A DNA stretch of 64,000 bases from WTFY01 sp026713925 (lineage in GTDB: Bacteria; Pseudomonadota; Gammaproteobacteria; UBA4575), in assembly GCA_963662355.1 (NCBI GenBank), contig OY759361.1, positions 1,116,001 to 1,180,000 on the forward strand. The letters are read 5' to 3'. The position numbers were made by a program, and so were the translations under genes. Numbering within the stretch: the stretch's first letter is position 1; every line of letters starts with the position of its first letter. Positions 45,352 through 54,402 of this stretch are shown piece after piece. The notes below the pieces were generated by a model that was given only the letters and a program-made list of their open reading frames with translations, made no database searches and had not been told where the DNA came from.

Positions 45352-46508
45352 TGTTTGAACTGTACTGGTTGCTGCTGCTGTTGGCAGGGGCTGCAGGCTG
45401 GTACCTTGCATACATCATCTATCGCTCCAAGCCCAAACCGAAAATACCCGGGGAATACCTGAAAGGCCTCAATTACCTGCTTGATGAACAGCCGGACAAG
45501 GCGATCGAGGTCTTTATTGACCTGGTCGATGTCGACACCGAGACTGTCGAGACGTACCTGATACTTGGAAACATGTTCCGGCGCAGGGGGGAAGTGGACC
45601 GGGCTATCCGTATCCATCAGAACCTGATTGCGCGCCCCGCTCTGGGCCCAAGCTACAAATCGACTGCGCTCCTGGAGCTCGCAAAAGACTACCTCAAGGC
45701 CGGCCTGCTGGACCGTGCCGAGTCATTGTTCACGGAGGTGATCAAGATCGGGTTGCAGGCGGATGAGGCGTACCCCCTGCTGCTGGGGCTGTATGAGCAG
45801 GAAAAGGAGTGGAACCGGGCCATCGATACTGCAATGGAACTGGAAAAGGCCAGTGATGTCAGCATGAGCCAGACGATTGCCCATTATTACTGTGAGTTGA
45901 GCGAGCTCGAATTTGCCAGCCAGGCGGATCATCCCGCCGCGGCCAGGAAAATGGCAAAAAAAGCCCTGTCCCACGACAAGAATTGTGCGCGGGCGAATGT
46001 GCTGCTCGGGAATTATGCCATGCATGAGAAGGATTACCGGGCTGCCATCAGGCACTACTGCAGCGTGTCCAAGCAGCACCCGGAATATCTCCCGGAAATC
46101 TTCCTGGAATTGCGGGAAGCCTTCCTGCAGCAGGACAACCGTGAAGGATTCAGGCAGTTCCTGCTGAAAACCAGCGATTCGAAACTGAGTGGAATCTTTC
46201 TGTCCACGTTGTTGACGGACCTGTCAGACGATGATGCGGAAAGAAACGAGGTTCACCAGCTCCTGCTGCAAAAACCGAAATTGTCCCTTCTGGAAATCAA
46301 CGCCTTCCTGAAGAATCTGCATCTGCAGGACAAATCCCTCGGTGAACTGAATGCAGACAAGATTCAGGCAAGCATTGAAAGCTTTGTGAACAGGTCCAGT
46401 TCCCACCAGTGCAGGCAATGCGGGTTCCATGGCAAGAGGCTCTACTGGCAGTGCCCGAGCTGTCATTACTGGGGCACCGTGATCCCGGTCGTCCCAGGAC
46501 TGGATTGA
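45351..46508 (+). CDS. lapB: lipopolysaccharide assembly protein B
   Basis: 385 residues. One N-terminal membrane anchor (LYWLLLLLAGAAGWYLAYII), then a series of TPR helices from about 45 to 330 (GLNYLLDEQPDKAIEVFIDL, TYLILGNMFRRRGEVDRAI). A C-terminal rubredoxin-like zinc domain has CRQCGFHGKRLYWQCPSCHYW. LapB adapts LpxC to FtsH and thus sets lipopolysaccharide amount. It is coupled to lapA and ended by the hairpin at 46579. Confidence 0.95.
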   Translation: MFELYWLLLLLAGAAGWYLAYIIYRSKPKPKIPGEYLKGLNYLLDEQPDKAIEVFIDLVDVDTETVETYLILGNMFRRRGEVDRAIRIHQNLIARPALGPSYKSTALLELAKDYLKAGLLDRAESLFTEVIKIGLQADEAYPLLLGLYEQEKEWNRAIDTAMELEKASDVSMSQTIAHYYCELSELEFASQADHPAAARKMAKKALSHDKNCARANVLLGNYAMHEKDYRAAIRHYCSVSKQHPEYLPEIFLELREAFLQQDNREGFRQFLLKTSDSKLSGIFLSTLLTDLSDDDAERNEVHQLLLQKPKLSLLEINAFLKNLHLQDKSLGELNADKIQASIESFVNRSSSHQCRQCGFHGKRLYWQCPSCHYWGTVIPVVPGLD

Positions 46509-46578
46509 TGGGAGGCACCGGGTCGTGCAGGCGTGCTGGTATACTTCCCGCTATCGCAATGATTCATCAGGGCAGGCT

Positions 46579-46606
46579 GCGGGCCTTGCGGGGCCCGCTT
46601 GTTGTT
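46579..46606 (+). terminator. intrinsic-type terminator after lapB
   Basis: GCGGGCC / GGCCCGC (7 bp, 6-base loop) followed by TTGTTGTT, 70 bases after the lapB stop. Probably ends the rpsA-lapB transcription unit. Confidence 0.6.
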
Positions 46607-46731
46607 CCCGGCCAGCGTTGATAGCCTGTGCAGAAGATGCTGATCGTGAGGAGTAATCGAACGGGCTTCAGGCAACGCCGTATTGCCGCGGGCCATTATC
46701 TTCCGACAGACACCTAAGGAAAAGGTATTCA

Positions 46732-48315
46732 ATGATCTACACCCGGAAATCCCCAGCGTTGTTCATTATTGGCCTGATCATGCTGGCCATCTGGTACCTG
46801 CTTGAGTCCGGCATCCTTTCAGGCTATATCGGACATCTGGGTGGTACCAAGTACAAGTATGCCGGTGAGATTGCCGTGGTTCCCCTGTACTTCGGAATAT
46901 TCTCGGCCATCGTGGGAGCCTGGCAGTGGTTCGGGACCCATAAGGAAGGCAATGTTGACTATTACCTGTCCACGGCTGCAGGGGCCATGTTCATATTGCT
47001 GATCGCGATGCTGGTGCGCTGGTTTCTGGCTCCGGAAATTGCCGTTGTCAGTGAATCGTTTGGCAAGGTCGGCAATACCGGTAAATATCTGCACAAGATA
47101 CTGGGGCTGAACTATGTCGTGCTGGGCATAGTGACCGGAATCATCATCGTCAATGTCTTCAGGATTCCCGGCTGGGCTGAAAACGGCGTGCGGCTTTCGC
47201 GCCTGGGCCTGAAGACAGGTGTCATCCTGCTCGGCACGCTCTACAGTGCCGCGGAACTGAAAAATCTGGGCGGCCTGTCCATCATCATGATCGGCTTTTT
47301 CGTGCTGGGCTCGGTCGGGCTCGTGCTGTGGCTGGGGGCACGCGCGAAGATCCCCAGTTCCATGGGAGGCGTGCTGTCCGCGGGCATGGGCGTGTGCGGG
47401 GTTTCGGCTACGGTGGCGGCAGCCCCTGTCGTGCAGGCGAAGTCGGTGGAGATCGCCTACACCATCGGCACCATCCTGCTGTGGGGCGTGGGCTGCATGT
47501 TCATCTTTCCCATCGTGGGCCACCTGCTCGACATGTCGCATGTGCAGTTCGGTGCCTGGGCCGGCACGGGCATCCTGAATTCAGCCCAGGTCGCGGGCGC
47601 GGCGCTGGCTTACCAGCCGGACGGCATCGAGACCCTCAAGGTGGCGGAGATCTTCAACATCACGCGGGTGCTGGTCCTGCCCATCATCGTCTTGTGGCTG
47701 GCCGTGTGGTACGTCAAGCGTGAAGGCGTGGAGTCCGCACAACAGGTAAATGTTGCCCGGGTGACCTTCGAGAAATTCCCGATCTTCGTCCTGGGCTTCA
47801 TCTTGCTGTTCGCCTTGTCGACCACGGGCGTGTTCGCTCCGGCCAACCATTATAAGGGCAAGTATTTCGGCAACACGGCGGCATCAGGCTTCAAGGAGGA
47901 AAACCTGCTGAAGCCCGGGCAGGCCGTCCTGTTGAAGGAGGAATTCGACAAAGTACAGAAGCAGGACCGCAAGCAGGCCCTGCAGCGCCTCATCGACCAC
48001 GGCAAGGTGATGAGCATGGAGGATGACGATGTTCTGCGCGGTCTCATCAATGCGGAAGTAGTCTCCAAGGAAGCCAGCAGGATTCTCAAGAAGGCGCACA
48101 AGGCCGTGCGCCATACCGCAAAGAAAATAAAGGCCTTCCGTGACTGGATCACCTGGCTGTTCGCCTTCGGCCTGGTCGGGCTTGGCATGCAGATCACGGT
48201 ATCGTCCATGCGCCAGGCGGGTGGGCAGCCTGCCGTGATCGGCGGCATCGTGGGAGCGATCAAGGCGGTCCTGTCACTGGTCGTCGTCATCCTGCTCATC
48301 TCGGAAACCGTTTAA
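46732..48315 (+). CDS. YeiH/UPF0324-type putative sulfate exporter, long form
   Basis: 527 residues, against about 350 for E. coli YeiH. Conserved core blocks are IPSSMGGVLSAGMGVCGVSA, AAAPVVQAKSVEIAYTIGTI, WAGTGILNSAQVAGAALAY and EIFNITRVLVLPIIVLW. Extra parts are an N-terminal pair of membrane helices and a hydrophilic, lysine-rich helical segment at about 375-480 before the last helices. It is probably an inner-membrane anion transporter; the substrate is unproven. It is followed closely by a 42-residue membrane protein and a UspA gene, suggesting a three-gene unit. Confidence 0.8.
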   Translation: MIYTRKSPALFIIGLIMLAIWYLLESGILSGYIGHLGGTKYKYAGEIAVVPLYFGIFSAIVGAWQWFGTHKEGNVDYYLSTAAGAMFILLIAMLVRWFLAPEIAVVSESFGKVGNTGKYLHKILGLNYVVLGIVTGIIIVNVFRIPGWAENGVRLSRLGLKTGVILLGTLYSAAELKNLGGLSIIMIGFFVLGSVGLVLWLGARAKIPSSMGGVLSAGMGVCGVSATVAAAPVVQAKSVEIAYTIGTILLWGVGCMFIFPIVGHLLDMSHVQFGAWAGTGILNSAQVAGAALAYQPDGIETLKVAEIFNITRVLVLPIIVLWLAVWYVKREGVESAQQVNVARVTFEKFPIFVLGFILLFALSTTGVFAPANHYKGKYFGNTAASGFKEENLLKPGQAVLLKEEFDKVQKQDRKQALQRLIDHGKVMSMEDDDVLRGLINAEVVSKEASRILKKAHKAVRHTAKKIKAFRDWITWLFAFGLVGLGMQITVSSMRQAGGQPAVIGGIVGAIKAVLSLVVVILLISETV

Positions 48316-48341
48316 ATGCAACAATCATTCAGGAGTCCCTC

Positions 48342-48470
48342 ATGAACGAAAATGAAAATGAATTTGACCGCGGCACCGCGTTGTCGATCTTCAATAGCGA
48401 CCGCAGGGAGGATTTCATGGCATTGATCCTTGCCCTGGTTGTCGCCCTGTTCGTGTACCTTGCCTACTAG
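48342..48470 (+). CDS. 42-residue single-span membrane protein
   Basis: ATG at 48342 with AGGAG seven bases upstream, stop TAG at 48468-48470. The first 25 residues are charged (four Asp/Glu in the first nine). Residues 26-42 form one membrane helix (ALILALVVALFVYLAY) ending at the C-terminus. Not assignable to a known family. It lies 26 bases after the YeiH-like gene and 33 before uspA. The good ribosome site and placement suggest a small subunit or regulator of the transporter. Confidence 0.65.
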   Translation: MNENENEFDRGTALSIFNSDRREDFMALILALVVALFVYLAY

Positions 48471-48503
48471 GTCCGAATTCTTCCGTACTTCACTTGGTAG
48501 ATC

Positions 48504-48962
48504 ATGAAACATATCCTGCTGGCAAGCCACGGAACCGAAGGAGCCCAGGCGGCAGAGAAAAAAGTGCTGGAGATGTGCACGGACGATGTCCGCGTAACCC
48601 ACCTGCTGGTGGTGCCTGAGTTCTGGCAAGACATGCTGGGAGATGACTGGCTGAACAACCACGTAACACGCAGGCGGTTCGAGGACTATCTTGAGAAGGA
48701 ATTGAACGACGAGGTCAACGGACATATCCGGCGGGTACGGGACCAGTTGGCAGACCTGGGTGCACAGGCGGTCCATGAAGTCGTCCTGGGTAGGCCGGAC
48801 CGATGCCTGGTGGATGCTTGTGAACAGACAGCGTTCGACCTGGTCGTGATGGGCTCACCCCGGCCCAGGGGCTCCTCTGGTCTGCGCTCGCGTATGACAA
48901 CCCGGCATGCCTCTCAACGCTTGAAAACCTCGAAGCTTGTCGTGCCGCACCCTTGTGGCTGA
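48504..48962 (+). CDS. universal stress protein family
   Basis: 152 residues, UspA fold: HILLASHGTEGAQAAEKK at the start, VVMGSPRPRGSSGLRS near the end in place of the ATP-binding G-x2-G-x9-G(S/T) motif, only partly kept. It may bind a nucleotide weakly. It probably regulates the YeiH-like transporter encoded just upstream. The next gene starts inside its stop. Confidence 0.8.
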   Translation: MKHILLASHGTEGAQAAEKKVLEMCTDDVRVTHLLVVPEFWQDMLGDDWLNNHVTRRRFEDYLEKELNDEVNGHIRRVRDQLADLGAQAVHEVVLGRPDRCLVDACEQTAFDLVVMGSPRPRGSSGLRSRMTTRHASQRLKTSKLVVPHPCG

Positions 48963-49569
48963 AAAGCACCCGGCACAAAGTCATGAAGACAAGGCCCGGG
49001 TAGAGTTCAGGACTCCCCTGGACCGGGATGCATTACTTGAATTTTGCCAGGATGTGGAGCGTCTGTTCCGCATCAATCCTTACCTGGTGTTCAAGAGATG
49101 GGAAAATATTTCTACCCGGATATACCATATGCATGCCATCAATCACAGCCAGACCCCTGCATTCGAAATCGATACCGGGATGACCGTGCAACCCGCACCA
49201 GACGGTCTCGAGATTCATTATGCCGATGGCCTGAAGTCCAGTACGCGTTTCTCGGTTGGAGCCCTTCCGCAAGGTTCAAGACTTGTCATAGAAGAAGAAT
49301 ACAAGGGGGTGCCAGAGCCTGAACGTCTCAAGCGGCTGCACGAAGTTGACAGGAGTCTGACGAAATGGGCAGAAGAACTTCAGCACTACCTGGTGCAATG
49401 GCAGCGATGGGCATGGTTCAGTCCCTGGCGGTATTACAAGCAGCGAATATGGCAATCCATGAAACCTGCTGCCAGAAGGATTACGTTTGTGCTGCTGTGC
49501 ATAACTGCGATTGAAATCGTACTGATTGTCTTGGGTGTGGTGATTTACCTGATTGAATACAGGGGATAA
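48955..49569 (+). CDS. SRPBCC/START-like protein with C-terminal membrane anchor
   Basis: About 204 residues from the GTG at 48955, overlapping the uspA stop by 8 bases. The first 140 residues look like a polyketide-cyclase/SRPBCC-type lipid-binding fold (RVEFRTPLDRDALLEFCQDV, GSRLVIEEEYKG). A single membrane span (FVLLCITAIEIVLIVLGVVIYL) closes the protein. No catalytic motif is recognised. It is translationally coupled to uspA, so probably part of the same unit. Confidence 0.55.
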   Translation: MAEKHPAQSHEDKARVEFRTPLDRDALLEFCQDVERLFRINPYLVFKRWENISTRIYHMHAINHSQTPAFEIDTGMTVQPAPDGLEIHYADGLKSSTRFSVGALPQGSRLVIEEEYKGVPEPERLKRLHEVDRSLTKWAEELQHYLVQWQRWAWFSPWRYYKQRIWQSMKPAARRITFVLLCITAIEIVLIVLGVVIYLIEYRG

Positions 49570-49637
49570 TTACATCTCCGATGACATCCATAAGAAGGCG
49601 CTTTGGAAGCTTGCCAACCGGAACGTGGGTGCCTTGG

Positions 49638-50003
49638 TTACCCGTCTTCAAGCTGCTGGCGGAGCCGTTCGACCCGCGCGCGATTGACCCCCAGGTCGTA
49701 GAGGCCATGCCTTGATGCGGAACTGATGTGGATCACACTTTCTTGCGGACAAAGCAGACACTTGAGGTCGTCCGGAAACCTGAAAATACGTGTACGGCAA
49801 ACGGCGTGAAGATACTTGTCGGTAGTCTCCAGGATCACGACGCGCGGTGTGCGGTCCAACAAATCCTTTAGCTTAGCGAAGGTAACTGCAGGGATGTCCC
49901 CGCAGGACAACGGCTGGATGAAATGAAACTTCGAAGTGCCATGCAGGCTGCAGACGAAGTTTAGCCGGATTGTGCGGTGTACTCGTAGTTTTGTACGGGT
50001 CAT
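49638..50003 (-). CDS. DUF1499 family protein with divergent N-terminus
   Basis: About 121 residues from the ATG at 50003. The conserved second half is clear: TPRVVILETTDKYLHAVCRT, FRFPDDLKCLL, and IHISSASRHGLYDLGVNRARVERLR. The usual N-terminal CPSSPNCVSS motif is reduced to NFVCSL. No signal peptide is seen. The function of DUF1499 is unknown. It is the last gene that looks like the core chromosome on this side; DNA to its right is more AT-rich. Confidence 0.68.
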   Translation of the reverse strand: MTRTKLRVHRTIRLNFVCSLHGTSKFHFIQPLSCGDIPAVTFAKLKDLLDRTPRVVILETTDKYLHAVCRTRIFRFPDDLKCLLCPQESVIHISSASRHGLYDLGVNRARVERLRQQLEDG

Positions 50004-50039
50004 TGCTTCTTTTTTAGACCCATGTTGAAGCTCTATCAC

Positions 50040-50473
50040 TTGCCCTGTTGCATCCCCATAGCCTGAGATTCTATGTTATGTTCTGGACCAAGTCACAAGC
50101 CATTGGTTCGGGCCATGAAATGGAATGAGTGGTCTTCTCCCCATGAACTGGTAGGCTTAACAGTCATGTTCAAATCCCAGAACATTTGCGAACATGGCAT
50201 GATATTGAAGGGTTCCCTTTTTCAAGTCCATGCAGTCAGTGAATTTCTGACCTTTGTTCGTCCCAGCGGTCCTTGTATTCTAGGGATTAATGGGGCCGGA
50301 TGTGGTTATATGGATTGACCCATTGTGCAATTACAAATAGTGCTACGACCGGTGAGCAGAAGTTCAAAAAATTTGCCGAATTATTTGACTTTAAAGGGCT
50401 AGAAACGCAAAACGCGTGTATTTCCTTTAATATCTCACGGCATTAATCGTCTGCATAGCAATAACTTATATTC
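50040..50473. other. 434-base stretch without a convincing gene
   Basis: AT-richer than the preceding chromosome. A reading frame of 81 codons at 50073-50318 has no ribosome site or recognisable similarity and is not called. No repeat or terminator was identified. This may be the left edge of the accessory region. Confidence 0.45.
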
Positions 50474-52339
50474 ATGATTGTCTATTCTGCCACTCGGCGT
50501 GAGTTCAACCAGGACGTGCTGTTCAACCGTATAGAACAACAGATCCTTGATGCATTCTCGTCAAAGCTTGGTCACAGTACATCCAATTCTGAGATCCAGT
50601 CCTGGAAGAACTCCTTGCAGTATATGAACAATGTGCTGACATGCGGGGAGATACCGGATGATGCAGGAGTAGCGATCGAGTACCGCATACCCCAGACATC
50701 TAAGCGTGTCGACTTCATACTTTCAGGTGCTGACCAAAACAATCGAGACTCTGTCGTCATCGTCGAACTAAAGCAATGGTCTAAAGTCGAAAAGACTCAG
50801 AAGGATGCGATTGTCCAAACCTTCATTGGCGGGTCTCAACGGGAGGTCACTCACCCTTCCTATCAAGCCTGGACATATGCAGCGCTGATTCAAGATTTCA
50901 ATGTTGAGATTCAGGAGGGTGATATCTTACTGCACCCTTGCGCCTACCTTCACAATTGCATTGACTCTTCAGTAGTCAAGTCGTCCTTTTATGATGAACA
51001 CACACTCAAGGCACCCGTGTTCCTAAAGGGTGATGTTCAGATTTTGGCAGATTTCCTGAAAAAATACGTAAGACACGGAGACCAGTCCAAGATTCTCTAC
51101 AGGATTGAGCACGGGAAGCTAAGACCTTCCAAGAACCTCGCCGACCACCTTGCATCCTTGCTCAAGGGCAACCGCGAATTCGAGATGATCGATGACCAGA
51201 AGATCGTCTACGAAACCGCCTTGGAGTTGGCTACGAGAACGGAGGATGGCGGAAAGCAAGTTCTCTTGGTAGAAGGTGGTCCGGGGACAGGCAAGTCGGT
51301 GGTTGCCATCAACCTGCTGGTTGAGTACACAAAAAAAGGACTACTCACTCATTATGTCTCCCGTAATGCTGCACCTAGGGCGGTTTACGAGAGCAAGCTG
51401 TCTGGGACGATGACAAAGACACGAATCACAAACCTGTTCAAGGGTTCCGGCGCATACATAAATAGCCTAGCTAATGCTCTTGACTGCTTGATTGTCGACG
51501 AAGCACACAGGCTCAATGCGAAGTCAGGTTTTTTTCACAACCAGGGTGAAAACCAGATCAAGGAGATTATCCATGCAGCCAAATTCTCCATTTTCTTCCT
51601 GGACCAAGATCAAAGGGTCACGCTGAAGGATATTGGTGAACGGGCTGAAATTCGGCGCCATGTGGCAGCAGCTGGCGCTGAGCTGACTGAGCTTAAATTA
51701 GAGTCCCAGTTCCGATGCAGCGGTTCGGATGGTTACCTTTCATGGGTCAATGGTGCACTTCAAATCGAGAAGACTGCGAATCCGATGTTGGCCGGAATCG
51801 ACTATGACTTTCGCGTGTTTGACTCCCCAAACAAACTCAAAGAGGAGATTTTCAGACTTAACAATAGGAACGACAAGTCCCGTATGGTTGCCGGGTATTG
51901 TTGGGACTGGAAGGGGAAGAAGCATCCCGATGTAAAGGATGTGACTATTCCTGAGTACGGCTTCGAGATGCGTTGGAATCTCGACAAGGATAGCTCGCAT
52001 TGGATCATCACACCTGGCAGCGTGTCGGAGATAGGTTGCATACATACCTGTCAGGGTCTTGAGCTTGACTATGTGGGCGTAGTCGTTGGTGAGGATTTGG
52101 TAATTCGAAACGGCATGGTTGTGACCGATGCACTTAAACGGTCGAGGCAAGACAGTTCAGTCCACGGTTACAAGTCAATGCTCAAAAAAAACCCAGATGC
52201 TGCCAAAGCATTAGCAGATAGAATAATAAAGAATACTTACCGCACCCTGATGACCAGAGGTCAGAAAGGCTGTTTTCTATTCTGTGTAGATGCAGAAACA
52301 AATGCATATTTCAGGAGCTTCGTGTATCAAATGGACTGA
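50474..52339 (+). CDS. PD-(D/E)XK nuclease fused to DUF2075 (SF1-like) ATPase/helicase
   Basis: 621 residues. N-terminal nuclease-like motif: Asp80 in KRVDFIL and E-x-K at 98-100 (VIVELKQW). A superfamily 1-type motor follows: Q-like DDQKIVY (241-246), Walker A EGGPGTGKS (267-275), Walker B LIVDEAHR (339-346), motif III-like LDQDQ, SQFRC at 411-415, TCQGLE at 525-530, and NTYRTLMTRGQKG as motif VI. This is the DUF2075 architecture. It is likely to act on DNA or RNA ends, and a phage-defence role is plausible but not shown. AT-rich and alone, next to an integration site. Confidence 0.8.
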   Translation: MIVYSATRREFNQDVLFNRIEQQILDAFSSKLGHSTSNSEIQSWKNSLQYMNNVLTCGEIPDDAGVAIEYRIPQTSKRVDFILSGADQNNRDSVVIVELKQWSKVEKTQKDAIVQTFIGGSQREVTHPSYQAWTYAALIQDFNVEIQEGDILLHPCAYLHNCIDSSVVKSSFYDEHTLKAPVFLKGDVQILADFLKKYVRHGDQSKILYRIEHGKLRPSKNLADHLASLLKGNREFEMIDDQKIVYETALELATRTEDGGKQVLLVEGGPGTGKSVVAINLLVEYTKKGLLTHYVSRNAAPRAVYESKLSGTMTKTRITNLFKGSGAYINSLANALDCLIVDEAHRLNAKSGFFHNQGENQIKEIIHAAKFSIFFLDQDQRVTLKDIGERAEIRRHVAAAGAELTELKLESQFRCSGSDGYLSWVNGALQIEKTANPMLAGIDYDFRVFDSPNKLKEEIFRLNNRNDKSRMVAGYCWDWKGKKHPDVKDVTIPEYGFEMRWNLDKDSSHWIITPGSVSEIGCIHTCQGLELDYVGVVVGEDLVIRNGMVVTDALKRSRQDSSVHGYKSMLKKNPDAAKALADRIIKNTYRTLMTRGQKGCFLFCVDAETNAYFRSFVYQMD

Positions 52340-52469
52340 AAGTGCTGGTCAAATGTTGGCACATAATGGGCTAGGCAGTTAACTCTATTGATTAACAGAA
52401 TACTGGTAACTTATTGGTGACTATAGTATTTAGCTTATTGCAGATAATACAATAAGTATTTGAATTATA

Positions 52470-52516
52470 TGGCTCCCCGGGACGGGCTCGAACCGCCGAC
52501 CTAGTGATTAACAGTT
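52470..52516 (-). mobile_element. 3' fragment of tRNA-Asn: candidate attachment site (att)
   Basis: Read on the minus strand this gives CTGTTAATCACTAGG, then GTCGGCGGTTCGAGCCC and GTCCCGGGGAGCCA. That is the 3' half of tRNA-Asn (GTT): anticodon loop, T arm, acceptor strand and CCA. The 5' half is absent; sequence beyond the anticodon stem does not fold as a tRNA. Integrases leave exactly such a 3' copy at one end of an island, and a tyrosine integrase starts about 100 bases away. Confidence 0.82.
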
Positions 52517-52615
52517 ACTATACTTAGCACTATTTGAGGTTTTCTCTGTTTGAATCTGAATTAATTATTTCTAATATATCAATAATTTATATATAATCAT
52601 ATTCATTATATTGAA

Positions 52616-53872
52616 TTGGCATTATCTTTTATTCTGTTTTATTGCCTACATAGTGCCTATATTTGGATACAGCTTATATTCACTGAACGCCGCATACGAG
52701 ATGCTAAACCGGAGTCCAAGACTTGGTTTTTCTGGGATAGTCGAGTTAAAGGCTTGGGAGTTCGTGTCACGCCAAATGGTACGAAATCCTTCGTTTTGTT
52801 CTATCGTTCAAAGGGTAGAAAACATTTAGCCACACTCGCACGGACTTCCGAAGCATCAATAAAATCTGTACGAGAGAGTGCAGGTAAAGAACTAGCTGCG
52901 ATTAGAGCTGGAGAACCAGGCCCATTGGAACGACAGCGCAAAGCGTGTGAAGCACCAACCATCAATGATGGTCTCAATAGATTTTTTGAGGAGTACGCAC
53001 CGGATCGCAATACTTCTGGAAGTATGAAGCAGACAACGGTAGTTAAATACAGAAATCAAGCTGACAACTATTTAAGGCCAGCATTAGGTAAGCGGTTAGT
53101 TTCAGAAATTAATCGCATTGATATTGAGAATATGGCAAAACGGCTTAAGAAAACCCCAGTGCTACGAAATCGTGTTTTAGCACTCACGTCACGATTGTTT
53201 AATCTCTTTGAGGTATGGGAGTGGCGACCACAGCATACAAACCCGGTTCGTGGCATTTTGCGGACACGCGAAACACCTCGAGACCGCATTCTCACTCCAG
53301 ATGAGATTGCCACGCTATCCAAGGCACTCACTGAGGTGGAGGCTGTAATCCCGGTGAGTGTGGCTTCGATTAGGGTTGCAGCACTTTCCGGGTTACGTAT
53401 TTCAGAAGTATTGGCAATTCGGTGGCAGGATGTTGACTTCAAGACAGGCCGATTGATCATCCCTGAAAGCAAGACAGGGCGGCGCACGCATGATCTCCCT
53501 ACAGCTACGCTTTCAGTAATTTCAGACTGTCCAAAAATCAACTCATGGGTGTTTGCCAGCAGGCTTGACTCAGCAGTCACTTATCGCACAGTCAGGAAGC
53601 ACTTTGCTGAAATTGCAAGCCAGGCTGGATTAAAGGATATTCGGCTGCACGATCTGAGAAGAACAGTTTTAACCCGTGCAGCAGCTTCTGGTGCTGGTGC
53701 GTTTTTACTCCGTGACATGATGGGCCATCGTACGATGAATGCGGCAATCCGGTATGTTCGCAATGTCGGTGATCCTGTTCGTGAGCTCCGTGAGCGCATG
53801 GGGTCAGAAATTGCGGCGATTATGGAAGGGCAGGAAGGCGAAGTTGTTCCCCTACAAAATCGCAATGGGTAA
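52616..53872 (+). CDS. tyrosine recombinase / site-specific integrase
   Basis: About 418 residues. The N-terminal arm-binding domain (ERRIRDAKPESKTWFFWDSR, GLGVRVTPNG) and central core-binding domain precede the catalytic domain. Catalytic residues are Arg in ALSGLRISE, Lys in PESKTGRR, H-x-x-R in RLHDLRRT, His in MMGHRTMN, and the nucleophile Tyr in AAIRYVRN. The start is uncertain: translation from 52616 uses TTG and gives a hydrophobic head not usual in the family, with no ribosome site. It sits beside the tRNA-Asn fragment and points away from it. Confidence 0.9.
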   Translation: MALSFILFYCLHSAYIWIQLIFTERRIRDAKPESKTWFFWDSRVKGLGVRVTPNGTKSFVLFYRSKGRKHLATLARTSEASIKSVRESAGKELAAIRAGEPGPLERQRKACEAPTINDGLNRFFEEYAPDRNTSGSMKQTTVVKYRNQADNYLRPALGKRLVSEINRIDIENMAKRLKKTPVLRNRVLALTSRLFNLFEVWEWRPQHTNPVRGILRTRETPRDRILTPDEIATLSKALTEVEAVIPVSVASIRVAALSGLRISEVLAIRWQDVDFKTGRLIIPESKTGRRTHDLPTATLSVISDCPKINSWVFASRLDSAVTYRTVRKHFAEIASQAGLKDIRLHDLRRTVLTRAAASGAGAFLLRDMMGHRTMNAAIRYVRNVGDPVRELRERMGSEIAAIMEGQEGEVVPLQNRNG

Positions 53873-54314
53873 ATTTGAACTGTGGCACATAGCGCGAGCC
53901 TGGAAATTGCGCGAGCCATTGGCCCAGCAATGGAAATCTATTGAACCCGACTTGCAGGAAAGCTGGCTTGCGGCCTGGATTCAATTATCGGAGCATGACC
54001 CCTGGACGTACGATCAACTGCGTGAATTACTGGATTCGATCATGGACTCGGGAGACGTGCCACCTGGTTTGAATAAATGGGCTCTCGAGGACGCCGCGGG
54101 TCGACGGCGCACTCCGGCTAGGCGCGGACCAAAGAGTGATCCACACGGTGATTTTGGTACGTTTGTCGATGTTGTGTTACGGGCTGAGTTTACTGGGATA
54201 TCGAAGCGAGCCGCATGCCGGGAAATTGGTAAAGAGACCAATCGCAGCCCCGAGGCTGTCGCAAGCTCCGCAAAGCGCGGCGGGGAGTTTCCTTTATGGC
54301 CTCGAAGTGAGTGA
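53865..54314 (+). CDS. uncharacterised island protein overlapping the integrase
   Basis: 149 residues starting at the ATG at 53865, overlapping the integrase end by 8 bases. The N-terminal half is tryptophan-rich (ELWHIARAWKLREPLAQQW); the C-terminal half has a basic Pro/Arg linker and a helix-turn-helix-like GISKRAACREIGKETNRSPEAV. It may be a DNA-binding accessory to the integrase. Not recognised as a named family. Confidence 0.6.
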   Translation: MGKFELWHIARAWKLREPLAQQWKSIEPDLQESWLAAWIQLSEHDPWTYDQLRELLDSIMDSGDVPPGLNKWALEDAAGRRRTPARRGPKSDPHGDFGTFVDVVLRAEFTGISKRAACREIGKETNRSPEAVASSAKRGGEFPLWPRSE

Positions 54315-54365
54315 AAATTTCACCTGAATTAAACATGCGGTTACCCTCTTTTCTTTTCTGTAATG

Positions 54366-54382
54366 TGAATTACGTTAATTCA
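54366..54382. promoter_or_regulatory. palindromic operator candidate upstream of the AlpA-like gene
   Basis: TGAATTA-CGT-TAATTCA, two 7-base arms with a 3-base centre, 20 bases before the start codon at 54403. The position suits autorepression by the downstream small DNA-binding protein. Confidence 0.4.
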
Positions 54383-54402
54383 TTTTACGGAGGTTTAAGC
54401 GC

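Noticed and set aside
50073..50318. Possible 81-residue gene before the DUF2075 gene
   Set aside because: No ribosome site, no coding-like pattern and no recognisable domain in AT-rich spacer DNA.
52470..52560. Complete tRNA-Asn gene
   Set aside because: Only the 3' half (anticodon loop to CCA) is present; no D arm or 5' acceptor strand can be found on the other side.
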